Assembly (NCBI GenBank): GCA_023432075.1
Contig: JAEYVD010000210.1
Coordinates: 1 to 7,633 of the forward strand
DNA from: Pseudomonadota bacterium
GTDB taxonomy: Bacteria; Pseudomonadota; Gammaproteobacteria; Burkholderiales; Burkholderiaceae_B
Reading direction: 5' to 3'
Length of the DNA stretch: 7,633 bases
In this document: positions 1 through 5,345 of the stretch, in pieces
Layout: the number at the start of each line of letters is the position of its first letter
Position numbering within the stretch: position 1 is the first letter of the stretch
Made by a program: the position numbers and the translations under genes
The notes under the pieces: generated by a model
What the model saw: only the letters and a program-made list of their open reading frames with translations
Database searches by the model: none
Told to the model about the DNA's origin: nothing

Positions 1-624
1 CTCGTGTACGGCGTGGACACCGCCGCCCTGTTCGGCACCGAGATCGGCCAGTTTCCCTTGCAGGATGGCGGGCTGGGCACCTTGCGGCGCGAAGGCAAGA
101 ACTTCTCGGTCAAGCTGTCGGGCAACCAGCGCGTTGTGCCGATCAACAACGTGGAATCGGCGCGCATCGCGCGCACCGAGAACGTCGGCTCGCGCACGGT
201 GGTCGTGATCGAGACCCAGCGCCGCAACTGCGATTACCGCTACAGCGTGCTGGCCATCGAAGGGTCCGACGTGCTGTCGTGGGATGTGGGCAATTGCCGC
301 GACCGGCCGGTCGTGCAGGTCCAGGATGACCGCAGCGCGCTGACTTTCGACTTTCCCAAGGGCTCGTCGATCGAACGCTTCGTCTACACGCAGGACGGCC
401 GCATGCGCCGCGGCAACGTGAAGGCGGTGGCCGGATTGAATCCGCGCGCCAAGCCGTTCGCCGACGAGTCGCTGTATCCGCCCGGGTACATGGATTCGAT
501 CCGGCTGCATGGCGTCTATCCGCCGCCCGCCGCGCCGGCCGCCCGGCCGGGCAAGGCGGCAAAGCCCGCCAGCGGCAACCGGCCGAACCGGCGAACTGCC
601 CCCGACGCTCCCGCAGCGGTTTAA
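1..624 (+). CDS. Hypothetical, probably exported protein with Pro/Ala-rich tail; 5' end outside window
   Basis: I do not recognise the family. The frame is open from the first base, so the gene probably begins upstream; a GTG at 4 is the first start codon visible but has no room for a ribosome site in the window. Counting from that GTG, residues 1-150 are a mixed, beta-rich-looking domain with two cysteines (C76 and C98) that could form a disulfide, and residues 173-206 are a low-complexity Pro/Ala/Lys/Arg tail. No signal peptide or membrane segment is seen in the visible part; export is inferred only from the Cys pair and the tail. Translation stops at TAA 622-624, yet codon bias and sense continue in the same frame to a TGA at 787-789 that abuts the next gene, so this may be a prematurely terminated gene. 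The adjoining membrane protein gene is probably co-transcribed and may be a functional partner. Confidence 0.55.
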   Translation, partial: LVYGVDTAALFGTEIGQFPLQDGGLGTLRREGKNFSVKLSGNQRVVPINNVESARIARTENVGSRTVVVIETQRRNCDYRYSVLAIEGSDVLSWDVGNCRDRPVVQVQDDRSALTFDFPKGSSIERFVYTQDGRMRRGNVKAVAGLNPRAKPFADESLYPPGYMDSIRLHGVYPPPAAPAARPGKAAKPASGNRPNRRTAPDAPAAV

Positions 625-789
625 ACCCAGGCGGCCAGCGCAGGCCGCGTCGTGCCACCGCCCCCGCAACGCGTGCCGGCGGGCGACGCGCCCGCGCCGG
701 CCCGCTCGGGCACGGCATCGCGCACGCCCGCCAAGCTGGATCTGCCCGACGAGGAAATCACCTCGACCCGCCTGGATCTGAGGGATTGA
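625..789 (+). other. In-frame continuation of the upstream gene after TAA (possible nonsense mutation)
   Basis: After the TAA at 622-624 the same frame stays open for 54 codons and ends at TGA 787-789, three bases from the GTG of the next gene. About 46 of the 54 codons end in G or C, as in the neighbouring real genes. The encoded tail starts as a Pro/Ala-rich stretch continuous in character with the end of the upstream protein and finishes as an ordered, charged segment (KLDLPDEEITSTRLDLRD). The other two frames here give Arg-rich, unnatural-looking peptides. A single C-to-T change turning CAA into TAA would explain the interruption. Alternatives are a sequencing error or a recently shortened but functional protein with a decaying tail. 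Confidence 0.5.
780..783 (+). promoter_or_regulatory. Shine-Dalgarno GAGG that selects GTG 792 as start
   Basis: GAGG at 780-783 lies 8 nt before GTG 792-794 but only 2 nt before the alternative TTG at 786-788. The spacing supports GTG 792 as the start of the membrane protein gene. The site lies inside the 3' end of the preceding reading frame, whose final TGA is at 787-789, an arrangement typical of translational coupling. Confidence 0.5.
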
Positions 790-791
790 TC

Positions 792-2396
792 GTGCGCCAA
801 GCCCAGATTCGCCAGATCCTGTTCCTGATTGTCCTGACCGTCATCTACTTGAGTTTTGAACTCGGGTTCAACGCCCGGCTGCTCGATGTAGTGGGCAGCC
901 GCGCGACGCCGCACGACATCGAGGAACTTGAATTCTTCGGCCGCACCCTGTCCGGCATCGCCGCGGCGCTGGTGGTGCTGCAACTGATGCTGGCGCGGCG
1001 GCTTGCCACCGGCGGCCGGCCGTCGTACCTGAAGATTGCCGTTGCCTGCGTCGTGACGGCGCTCGTCGTCTTCAGCGCCATCAAGATGATGGTGAACGTG
1101 CTGGTCGACTCACGCGACGGCGAGTTCCGCCGCATTGCCACCAACGCCGGTCTACTGCAACGGTCGCTGGTGCAGGGCGACCTGCACCTGGACGGGCTGG
1201 TCGATGACGGCGTCTACGCGCGGCCCGAGGGCAAGGCGTTCCTGGCGGTGTTCCAGGTGCTGCTGTCCAACATCGACAACCTGGACGAAAAGGTCGAACC
1301 GAAGAAGCGGCAGGTCATCCGCACCGACCTGCAGCGCCAGATGAAGACATTCACCTTCGATGGCCGTGAAGTCCGCATGACCGCGCCGGGCATCCGCGGG
1401 TATCACCAGGTGTACACCAGCGTGATGCAGTCCGTGGCCGAGCGCTGGAAGCAGTACGCGGGGGTACCGGTCGCATCGGATATCGGCCTGGCGCGCGAGC
1501 AGGACCGCGCCTGGGGCGATTACCGCCGCAACCTGTCGCGACGCGGCTGGACGCCCGAGAGCGTGCCGGCCCGCTATCAAGGCCGCGTGGTGCAGGACGT
1601 GCGCAAGCGCATCCCCGTGCCTACGGGCTGGCAGCCGCACGACCGCGCCACCTTCAACGAAGCCGTCGCGCAGCAATACTGGAAAACGATGCGCAGCCGC
1701 ACGGTGCATGTCGAAGGCGACGCCATTCCGCCGGGTCTGTCGTATGAAGATTTTGTGGCGCGGCCGGGCGTGCAGAAGCTGTTGCGCCAAGCCTTGATGG
1801 TGCCGGCAAACATGCCCGTCGCGCCCAACTACACCGACGCCGCCGGCTTCAAGCGACTGTACGACGGCATGCTGGACCACGCCGTGGAAGAGGCCCTGCC
1901 GCGCTTTTCGGCGAGCAGCGCCGATTTTGCACGCGGCGGCCAGCATCACCAGTTGGGCGAAGACGCCGCGCGCGCGGCGATCGTGCCGCCCGTCGCGCTG
2001 CTGTTTTCGCTGCTGGGTGCGGTGGGCCACTTCGGCAAGCTGCTTTATCTGCTCGTCAAACTTGCCGTCTGGCTGCGCACGCCGGCCGGCCAGCAGCCGG
2101 GCCGGACCGCGACACGCGCGGCGGGATTGGCGCTGGTACTGACGCTGGCCTGTGTCTGGACCGCGTTCTCCTTCATGCAGAACGGCGTGACGCAAAGCGA
2201 ACTCTTTCAGCAGATGTCGCGCGTGGAGAGCGGCCGCGATGACGAATCGATCGGACAGGCTTTGCGGCGGCGCGTGCTGGCCAACGTGGCGCACGTGATT
2301 GTGGTCGGTCAGGCCTACACCTACCCCTTCAACGAGGCCGTGCGCACCTACGTGCTGGGCGGGTTCAAGTTTGGGTATCACGGCAACGCAGGCTGA
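792..2396 (+). CDS. Large membrane protein of unknown function
   Basis: I do not recognise this 534-residue protein. Three hydrophobic segments lie near the N-terminus (about residues 9-25, 53-69 and 80-104) and one or two more near the C-terminus (about 396-427 and 443-463), with a further weakly hydrophobic stretch around 497-510. Between them is a soluble, charged region of about 290 residues (105-395), rich in Arg, Asp and aromatic residues and with no metal, nucleotide or protease motif that I can see. The layout resembles a membrane-anchored sensor or assembly protein, but no known domain supports either role. GTG 792 is preferred over TTG 786 because GAGG 780-783 is 8 nt upstream of it. 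The gene directly follows the interrupted exported-protein frame, so the two probably form one transcription unit and may work together at the cell envelope. The coding call is secure from length and codon bias; the function is unknown. Confidence 0.85.
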   Translation: MRQAQIRQILFLIVLTVIYLSFELGFNARLLDVVGSRATPHDIEELEFFGRTLSGIAAALVVLQLMLARRLATGGRPSYLKIAVACVVTALVVFSAIKMMVNVLVDSRDGEFRRIATNAGLLQRSLVQGDLHLDGLVDDGVYARPEGKAFLAVFQVLLSNIDNLDEKVEPKKRQVIRTDLQRQMKTFTFDGREVRMTAPGIRGYHQVYTSVMQSVAERWKQYAGVPVASDIGLAREQDRAWGDYRRNLSRRGWTPESVPARYQGRVVQDVRKRIPVPTGWQPHDRATFNEAVAQQYWKTMRSRTVHVEGDAIPPGLSYEDFVARPGVQKLLRQALMVPANMPVAPNYTDAAGFKRLYDGMLDHAVEEALPRFSASSADFARGGQHHQLGEDAARAAIVPPVALLFSLLGAVGHFGKLLYLLVKLAVWLRTPAGQQPGRTATRAAGLALVLTLACVWTAFSFMQNGVTQSELFQQMSRVESGRDDESIGQALRRRVLANVAHVIVVGQAYTYPFNEAVRTYVLGGFKFGYHGNAG

Positions 2397-2414
2397 TCGC
2401 CTCATGGCCGCGCC

Positions 2415-2445
2415 GTCAGGTTGCTGACAGCACGCCTGCGGAGGC
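2415..2445 (+). terminator. Weak tandem hairpins after the membrane protein gene
   Basis: Two short stem-loops follow the stop at 2394-2396: GTCAG-GTTG-CTGAC (2415-2428, 5-bp stem) and GCCT-GCGG-AGGC (2434-2445, 4-bp stem) followed by TTT. Stems are short and the T run is only three bases, so this is at best a weak intrinsic terminator. It could equally be chance in GC-rich DNA. The rest of the 150-base spacer to 2546 shows no convincing promoter. Confidence 0.2.
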
Positions 2446-2546
2446 TTTCGATACACTCACGGGATCCCGCGTCGATGACCGCCGGGCCAGTCCCACGCGA
2501 GACAAGCGCGGCGGCGGGCAGGCGGCCGAGCTCACATTGCCCCCTC

Positions 2547-3722
2547 ATGCCGCATCCCGAATCGTTCAATCTGAAGCAGATCGCCGTGCCGGCGTTCGGC
2601 CCGTCGCTGCTTTATGGCATCAGCAACGGCGCCATCCTTCCCGTCATCGCACTGACCGCGCGCGAGCAAGGGGCGTCCTTCGCGGCCGCCGGCCTCATCG
2701 CCGCCCTGATCGGCGTCGGCTCATTACTCTCGAACATTCCGTCCGCGCTCATCACCGAGCGCTTCGGCGAAAAGCGCGCCATGGCCGGCGCCGCGCTGCT
2801 CAGCGTGGCCGGACTGCTGCTCGTGATCGGCGTGCCGCATCTCTGGGTGCTGGCGCTGGCCATGCTGATGCAGGGATGCGCGCAATCGGTGTTCCAGCTC
2901 GCGCGCCAGAGCTACATGATCGAGGTCGTGCCGCTGGCCTACCGCGCGCGCGCCCTGTCCACGCTAGGCGGCACGACACGGATCGGCACGTTCATCGGTC
3001 CCTTCGCCGGCGCGGCGCTGATCCACTTCCTGGGCCTGGACGGCGCGTACTGGATCGCCGTCTGCGCGATGCTCGGCGCGGGATTCATCGCCATCAAGGC
3101 GCCCGACATCGAACCCGTTCACGTCAAGACGGCGGGCGCGCCGCGCGCCCGCATCGGCGACGTCGCGCGCGATCATCGCGGCGTATACGCCACGCTGGGC
3201 GTGGGCGTGATGCTGATCAGCGCGTTGCGCGCATCGCGTCAGGTGGTGATACCGCTTTGGGCGGACCACCTCGGCCTGGACGCCACCACCACGTCCCTCG
3301 TCTACGGGCTGGTCGCCGCGGTCGATATGTCAGTGTTCTATCCGGCCGGCAAGGTGATGGACCAGCGCGGCCGCTTGTGGGTCGCGCTGCCGTGCACCCT
3401 GCTGATGGGGTTGAGCCTGATGGCGATCCCGCTGACGGGCGGCGTGACGAGTTTCATCCTGGTGTCCTTGCTGCTGGGCTTTGGCAACGGCATCGGCTCG
3501 GGCATCGTGATGACGCTGGGCGCCGATGCCGCCCCGCCGGGCGCGCGCACGCAATTCCTGGGCATCTGGCGTTTCATGTCCGACCTGGGCGCCAGCGGCG
3601 GACCAGTCGCGCTGTCCGTGCTGACGGCGCTGCTGTCGCTGGGTGGTGCCTCGTTCGGCGTGGGAACGCTGGGACTCGTGGCGGCGGGGGTCTTCTGGCG
3701 GTGTCTGCCGCGGCGCGCGTAG
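2547..3722 (+). CDS. Major facilitator superfamily (MFS) transporter
   Basis: The product (391 residues) is a polytopic inner-membrane protein of typical MFS length, with about 12 hydrophobic segments in two halves joined by a hydrophilic loop at about residues 185-212. The MFS motif A loop after the second helix is visible as ITERFGEKRAM (69-79), and its counterpart in the second half is PAGKVMDQRGR (266-276), with D272, G275 and R276. A motif C-like stretch with RIG...IGPFAG (145-155) lies in helix 5. The frame is also open upstream, with in-frame TTG 2421 and ATG 2475, but ATG 2547 gives the short cytoplasmic N-terminus usual for the family. None of the starts has a strong ribosome site, so the start is uncertain. 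Substrate cannot be told from sequence; drug or metabolite efflux is possible. It is separated by spacers from the genes on both sides and is probably an independent gene. Confidence 0.88.
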   Translation: MPHPESFNLKQIAVPAFGPSLLYGISNGAILPVIALTAREQGASFAAAGLIAALIGVGSLLSNIPSALITERFGEKRAMAGAALLSVAGLLLVIGVPHLWVLALAMLMQGCAQSVFQLARQSYMIEVVPLAYRARALSTLGGTTRIGTFIGPFAGAALIHFLGLDGAYWIAVCAMLGAGFIAIKAPDIEPVHVKTAGAPRARIGDVARDHRGVYATLGVGVMLISALRASRQVVIPLWADHLGLDATTTSLVYGLVAAVDMSVFYPAGKVMDQRGRLWVALPCTLLMGLSLMAIPLTGGVTSFILVSLLLGFGNGIGSGIVMTLGADAAPPGARTQFLGIWRFMSDLGASGGPVALSVLTALLSLGGASFGVGTLGLVAAGVFWRCLPRRA

Positions 3723-3748
3723 CCAGAATCCGCCGGGGCAGGCGCGGT

Positions 3749-3763
3749 TGACGCAGTGCGTCA
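3749..3763. repeat. Perfect 15-bp palindrome TGACGCA-G-TGCGTCA
   Basis: Two 7-base arms that are exact reverse complements flank a single G. It lies 27 bases after the MFS stop and about 170 bases before the Fe-S subunit gene. As RNA it could fold with a 6-bp stem and a 3-base loop but has no following T run, so a dimeric regulator's operator is more likely than a terminator. It does not match the FNR half-site spacing, and the regulator is unknown. Confidence 0.45.
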
Positions 3764-3825
3764 TCGCAAGCCGCTGAACCTACCGCGGCGCGGCAGCCCC
3801 GCTGCGGCACGGCATACCCCTCAGA

Positions 3826-3900
3826 CCACCAAAATAAGTTCAAAAAATATCAACTAAATCTGTATTGCTTCAGAGATTCGCAAGTTTCAGAATTCTGTTC
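3826..3900 (+). promoter_or_regulatory. AT-rich promoter region of the complex II/fumarase operon
   Basis: This stretch is markedly AT-rich against GC-rich surroundings and is the only such island in the window, as expected for a promoter. The best sigma-70-like pair is TTGCTT (3865-3870) and CAGAAT (3888-3893) with 17-bp spacing, matching consensus at 3/6 and 4/6 positions and predicting a transcript start near 3900. An alternative is TTCAAA (3839-3844) and TGTATT (3861-3866) with 16-bp spacing. Neither is strong, which fits a promoter that needs an activator. Confidence 0.45.
3838..3883. promoter_or_regulatory. Two operator-like dyads upstream of the operon
   Basis: GTT-N11-AAC (3838-3854) and TTGC-N11-GCAA (3865-3883) are two imperfect dyads with centres 28 bp apart. 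The first fits the T-N11-A pattern of LysR-type regulator boxes. The second overlaps the better -35 candidate. Paired sites at this spacing fit the recognition/activation site layout of LysR-type regulators, but no regulator gene is in the window and such short dyads arise by chance in AT-rich DNA. Confidence 0.25.
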
Positions 3901-3931
3901 ATGGGCGCAGCATGCCGCTAGAGGACGGAAA

Positions 3932-4666
3932 ATGGATACGAAGCAATCCGCGGACCCGAAGCAACTGACGGTTCGCATTTCGCGAGGCACGGAGGACGGC
4001 AAGTTCTCCACCTACCTGGTCCCGTGGCGTGACAACCAGACCGTCCTGGACGTGGTGACGGAAGTCCAGCGTACGCAGGAGCCTAGCCTCTCGTACCGCT
4101 ACGCCTGTCGCGTGGGCGTGTGCGGATCCTGTGCGATGACCGTCAACGGCACGCCGCGCTGGACATGCCGCACGCATGTGAGCCGCGTCGAAGAAGCGGG
4201 CGTGATCGTCATCGAGCCCTTGCGCAACATGCCGCGGATCAAGGACCTGGTCGTCGACATGCGCGAGTTCTTTCAAAAGTGGGCGCGCGCCGGAAATACC
4301 TTTGTCGGCACCGCCACGCGCGATGATCCGCCGGCACGGGTGCTGCCCCAAAGCAAGCAGCGCAAGCTGGCCGACGCGGCCATCGAATGCATCAACTGCG
4401 GCGTGTGCTACGCCGCCTGCGACGTGGTTTCCTGGGACAAGGACTACCTGGGCCCGGCGGCGCTGAACCGCGCGTGGACCCTTTATAACGACGAACGGCA
4501 CGCCGATCCCAAGGACGTCCTGCACAAGGCCACCTCCGGCAGCGGCTGCAATTCCTGTCACACGCAGGGCAGCTGCATGAAGCACTGTCCCGTCAGCCTG
4601 AGCCCGACCGGCAGCATTGCCGGGCTGAAACGCAGCGCCATCTTCAGCCTGCTCAAGGGAGACTGA
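3932..4666 (+). CDS. sdhB: Succinate dehydrogenase/fumarate reductase iron-sulfur subunit
   Basis: This 244-residue protein is the electron-transfer subunit of a complex II-type enzyme; it passes electrons between the FAD of the flavoprotein and quinone at the membrane anchor, on the cytoplasmic face. The N-terminal plant-type ferredoxin domain carries the [2Fe-2S] ligands C59, C64, C67 and C79 in the pattern CRVGVCGSC...C. The C-terminal domain carries C153, C156, C159 and C219 for [4Fe-4S], and C163, C209 and C215 for [3Fe-4S]. Q212 sits where a fourth cysteine would turn the last cluster into [4Fe-4S]. H210 and W168 align with E. coli SdhB H207 and W164 of the ubiquinone site, while the Pro after the third-cluster Cys (E. 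coli P160) is Asp164 here. An extra C206 creates a CNSCH string. Start ATG 3932 has GAGG at 3921-3924, 7 nt upstream. First gene of the operon, 1 nt from the next. Length is normal for the family. Confidence 0.95.
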   Translation: MDTKQSADPKQLTVRISRGTEDGKFSTYLVPWRDNQTVLDVVTEVQRTQEPSLSYRYACRVGVCGSCAMTVNGTPRWTCRTHVSRVEEAGVIVIEPLRNMPRIKDLVVDMREFFQKWARAGNTFVGTATRDDPPARVLPQSKQRKLADAAIECINCGVCYAACDVVSWDKDYLGPAALNRAWTLYNDERHADPKDVLHKATSGSGCNSCHTQGSCMKHCPVSLSPTGSIAGLKRSAIFSLLKGD

Positions 4667-4667
4667 C

Positions 4668-5000
4668 ATGGAGGCCCGTCTGTTCGCACTCCAGCGCCTT
4701 ACGGCAATGGTGATGGCGCCCTTCGTCCTGGTGCACGTCGGCCTTGTGATCTATGCGGTCCGCGGCGGCCTGACCGCCGGCGAAATCCTCTCCCGCACCG
4801 AGGGAAACTGGCTGTGGATTGTCTTCTATGGCCTGTTCGTGGTCAGCGTATCGCTCCACGTCCCCATCGGCTTGCGCAACATCCTGATCGAGTGGCTCAA
4901 GCTCGGCCGGCCGGCCGCCTCCGTCGTCGGCCTGGCGTTCGGAGCGGTGCTCCTCGTCCTGGGCATGCGCGCGGTCGCCGCGGTGGGAGGGCTGTCGTGA
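4668..5000 (+). CDS. Complex II membrane anchor subunit, SdhC-like (first of two)
   Basis: A 110-residue protein with three hydrophobic helices (about residues 12-30, 48-68 and 84-106), the size and topology of a succinate dehydrogenase/fumarate reductase anchor. It holds the Fe-S and flavoprotein subunits at the inner membrane and helps form the quinone site. The block QRLT (9-12) followed by FVLVH (19-23) and the block LHVPIGLR (63-70) resemble the SdhC signatures; H23 and H64 are candidate haem b ligands. The same blocks recur in the next gene at nearly the same spacing, so the two anchors appear to be paralogues. AAGGGA at 4655-4660 serves as ribosome site, 7 nt before ATG 4668. The gene follows the Fe-S subunit after 1 nt, and its last base is the first base of the next gene's ATG. 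Whether to call it SdhC or SdhD is arbitrary. Confidence 0.85.
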   Translation: MEARLFALQRLTAMVMAPFVLVHVGLVIYAVRGGLTAGEILSRTEGNWLWIVFYGLFVVSVSLHVPIGLRNILIEWLKLGRPAASVVGLAFGAVLLVLGMRAVAAVGGLS

Positions 5001-5344
5001 TGAGGTCCGCACGCAATCACCGGGCGTACTGGGCCTTCCTCGGACATCGGCTATCCGGCCTGGCGCTGGCGCTGTTCGTTCCCGTGCACTTCTACGTGCT
5101 GGCAATGGCGCTGGACGAGGCCAGGCTCGACGCCTTCCTGAAGCTGGCGGAGATGCCGTGGATGAAAGCTGGCGAATGGGGACTGGTCCTGCTCCTGACG
5201 CTTCACATGTTCTTCGGGCTGCGCCTGCTTGCGCTGGAACTTCTGCCCTGGCGCTCTCCGCGCGACGCGCGCGTTGCCTGGATCGGATGGGGATTTGCGA
5301 TCTCGATGGCCACCGGACTGGCGTTCATCGCCGGAGTGATCTGA
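5000..5344 (+). CDS. Complex II membrane anchor subunit, SdhC-like (second of two)
   Basis: A 114-residue protein with three hydrophobic helices (about residues 18-37, 57-80 and 92-112). HRLSG (16-20) matches the SdhC helix I signature; R17 aligns with E. coli SdhC R31 of the quinone site, but F13 replaces the quinone-binding Ser27. H30 and H69 (within LHMFFGLR, 68-75) are candidate haem ligands, H69 aligning with E. coli SdhC H84. Together with its neighbour it would form a heterodimeric cytochrome b anchor, possibly with two haems. ATG 5000 shares its A with the preceding TGA (4998-5000), implying translational coupling. GTG 4997 is an in-frame alternative, and GGAGG at 4986-4990 could serve either. 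The longer frame back to 4814 lies inside the preceding gene and is rejected as the start. Confidence 0.86.
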   Translation: MRSARNHRAYWAFLGHRLSGLALALFVPVHFYVLAMALDEARLDAFLKLAEMPWMKAGEWGLVLLLTLHMFFGLRLLALELLPWRSPRDARVAWIGWGFAISMATGLAFIAGVI

Positions 5345-5345
5345 C

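Noticed and set aside
1152..2456. 434-codon open frame on the - strand opposite the membrane protein gene
   Set aside because: It is antisense to a frame with clear membrane segments and normal codon bias; its product is His/Arg/Gln-rich without domains. Long antisense frames are expected in DNA this GC-rich.
2424..2457. CTGACA ... TACACT as a promoter for the MFS gene
   Set aside because: The spacing between the hexamers is 22 bp, too long for sigma-70, and no better -35 lies at 16-18 bp.
2537..3751. 404-codon + strand frame overlapping the MFS gene in another frame
   Set aside because: The product is Arg-rich with no membrane segments, while the other frame gives a complete MFS protein with motif A in both halves.
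3790..3808. GCAGC-CCC-GCTGC hairpin as terminator of the MFS gene
   Set aside because: The stem is only 5 bp with a mismatch beyond it, and no T run follows. Such hairpins are common by chance in GC-rich DNA.
4547..4561. CXXCH as a c-type haem site in the Fe-S subunit
   Set aside because: C209 is needed for the [3Fe-4S] cluster, the following His matches the quinone-site His of SdhB, and there is no export signal, so haem attachment is very unlikely.
3899..4669. 256-codon - strand frame opposite the Fe-S subunit gene
   Set aside because: It covers almost exactly the sense gene with its full set of cluster cysteines, so the antisense frame is a by-product of codon bias.
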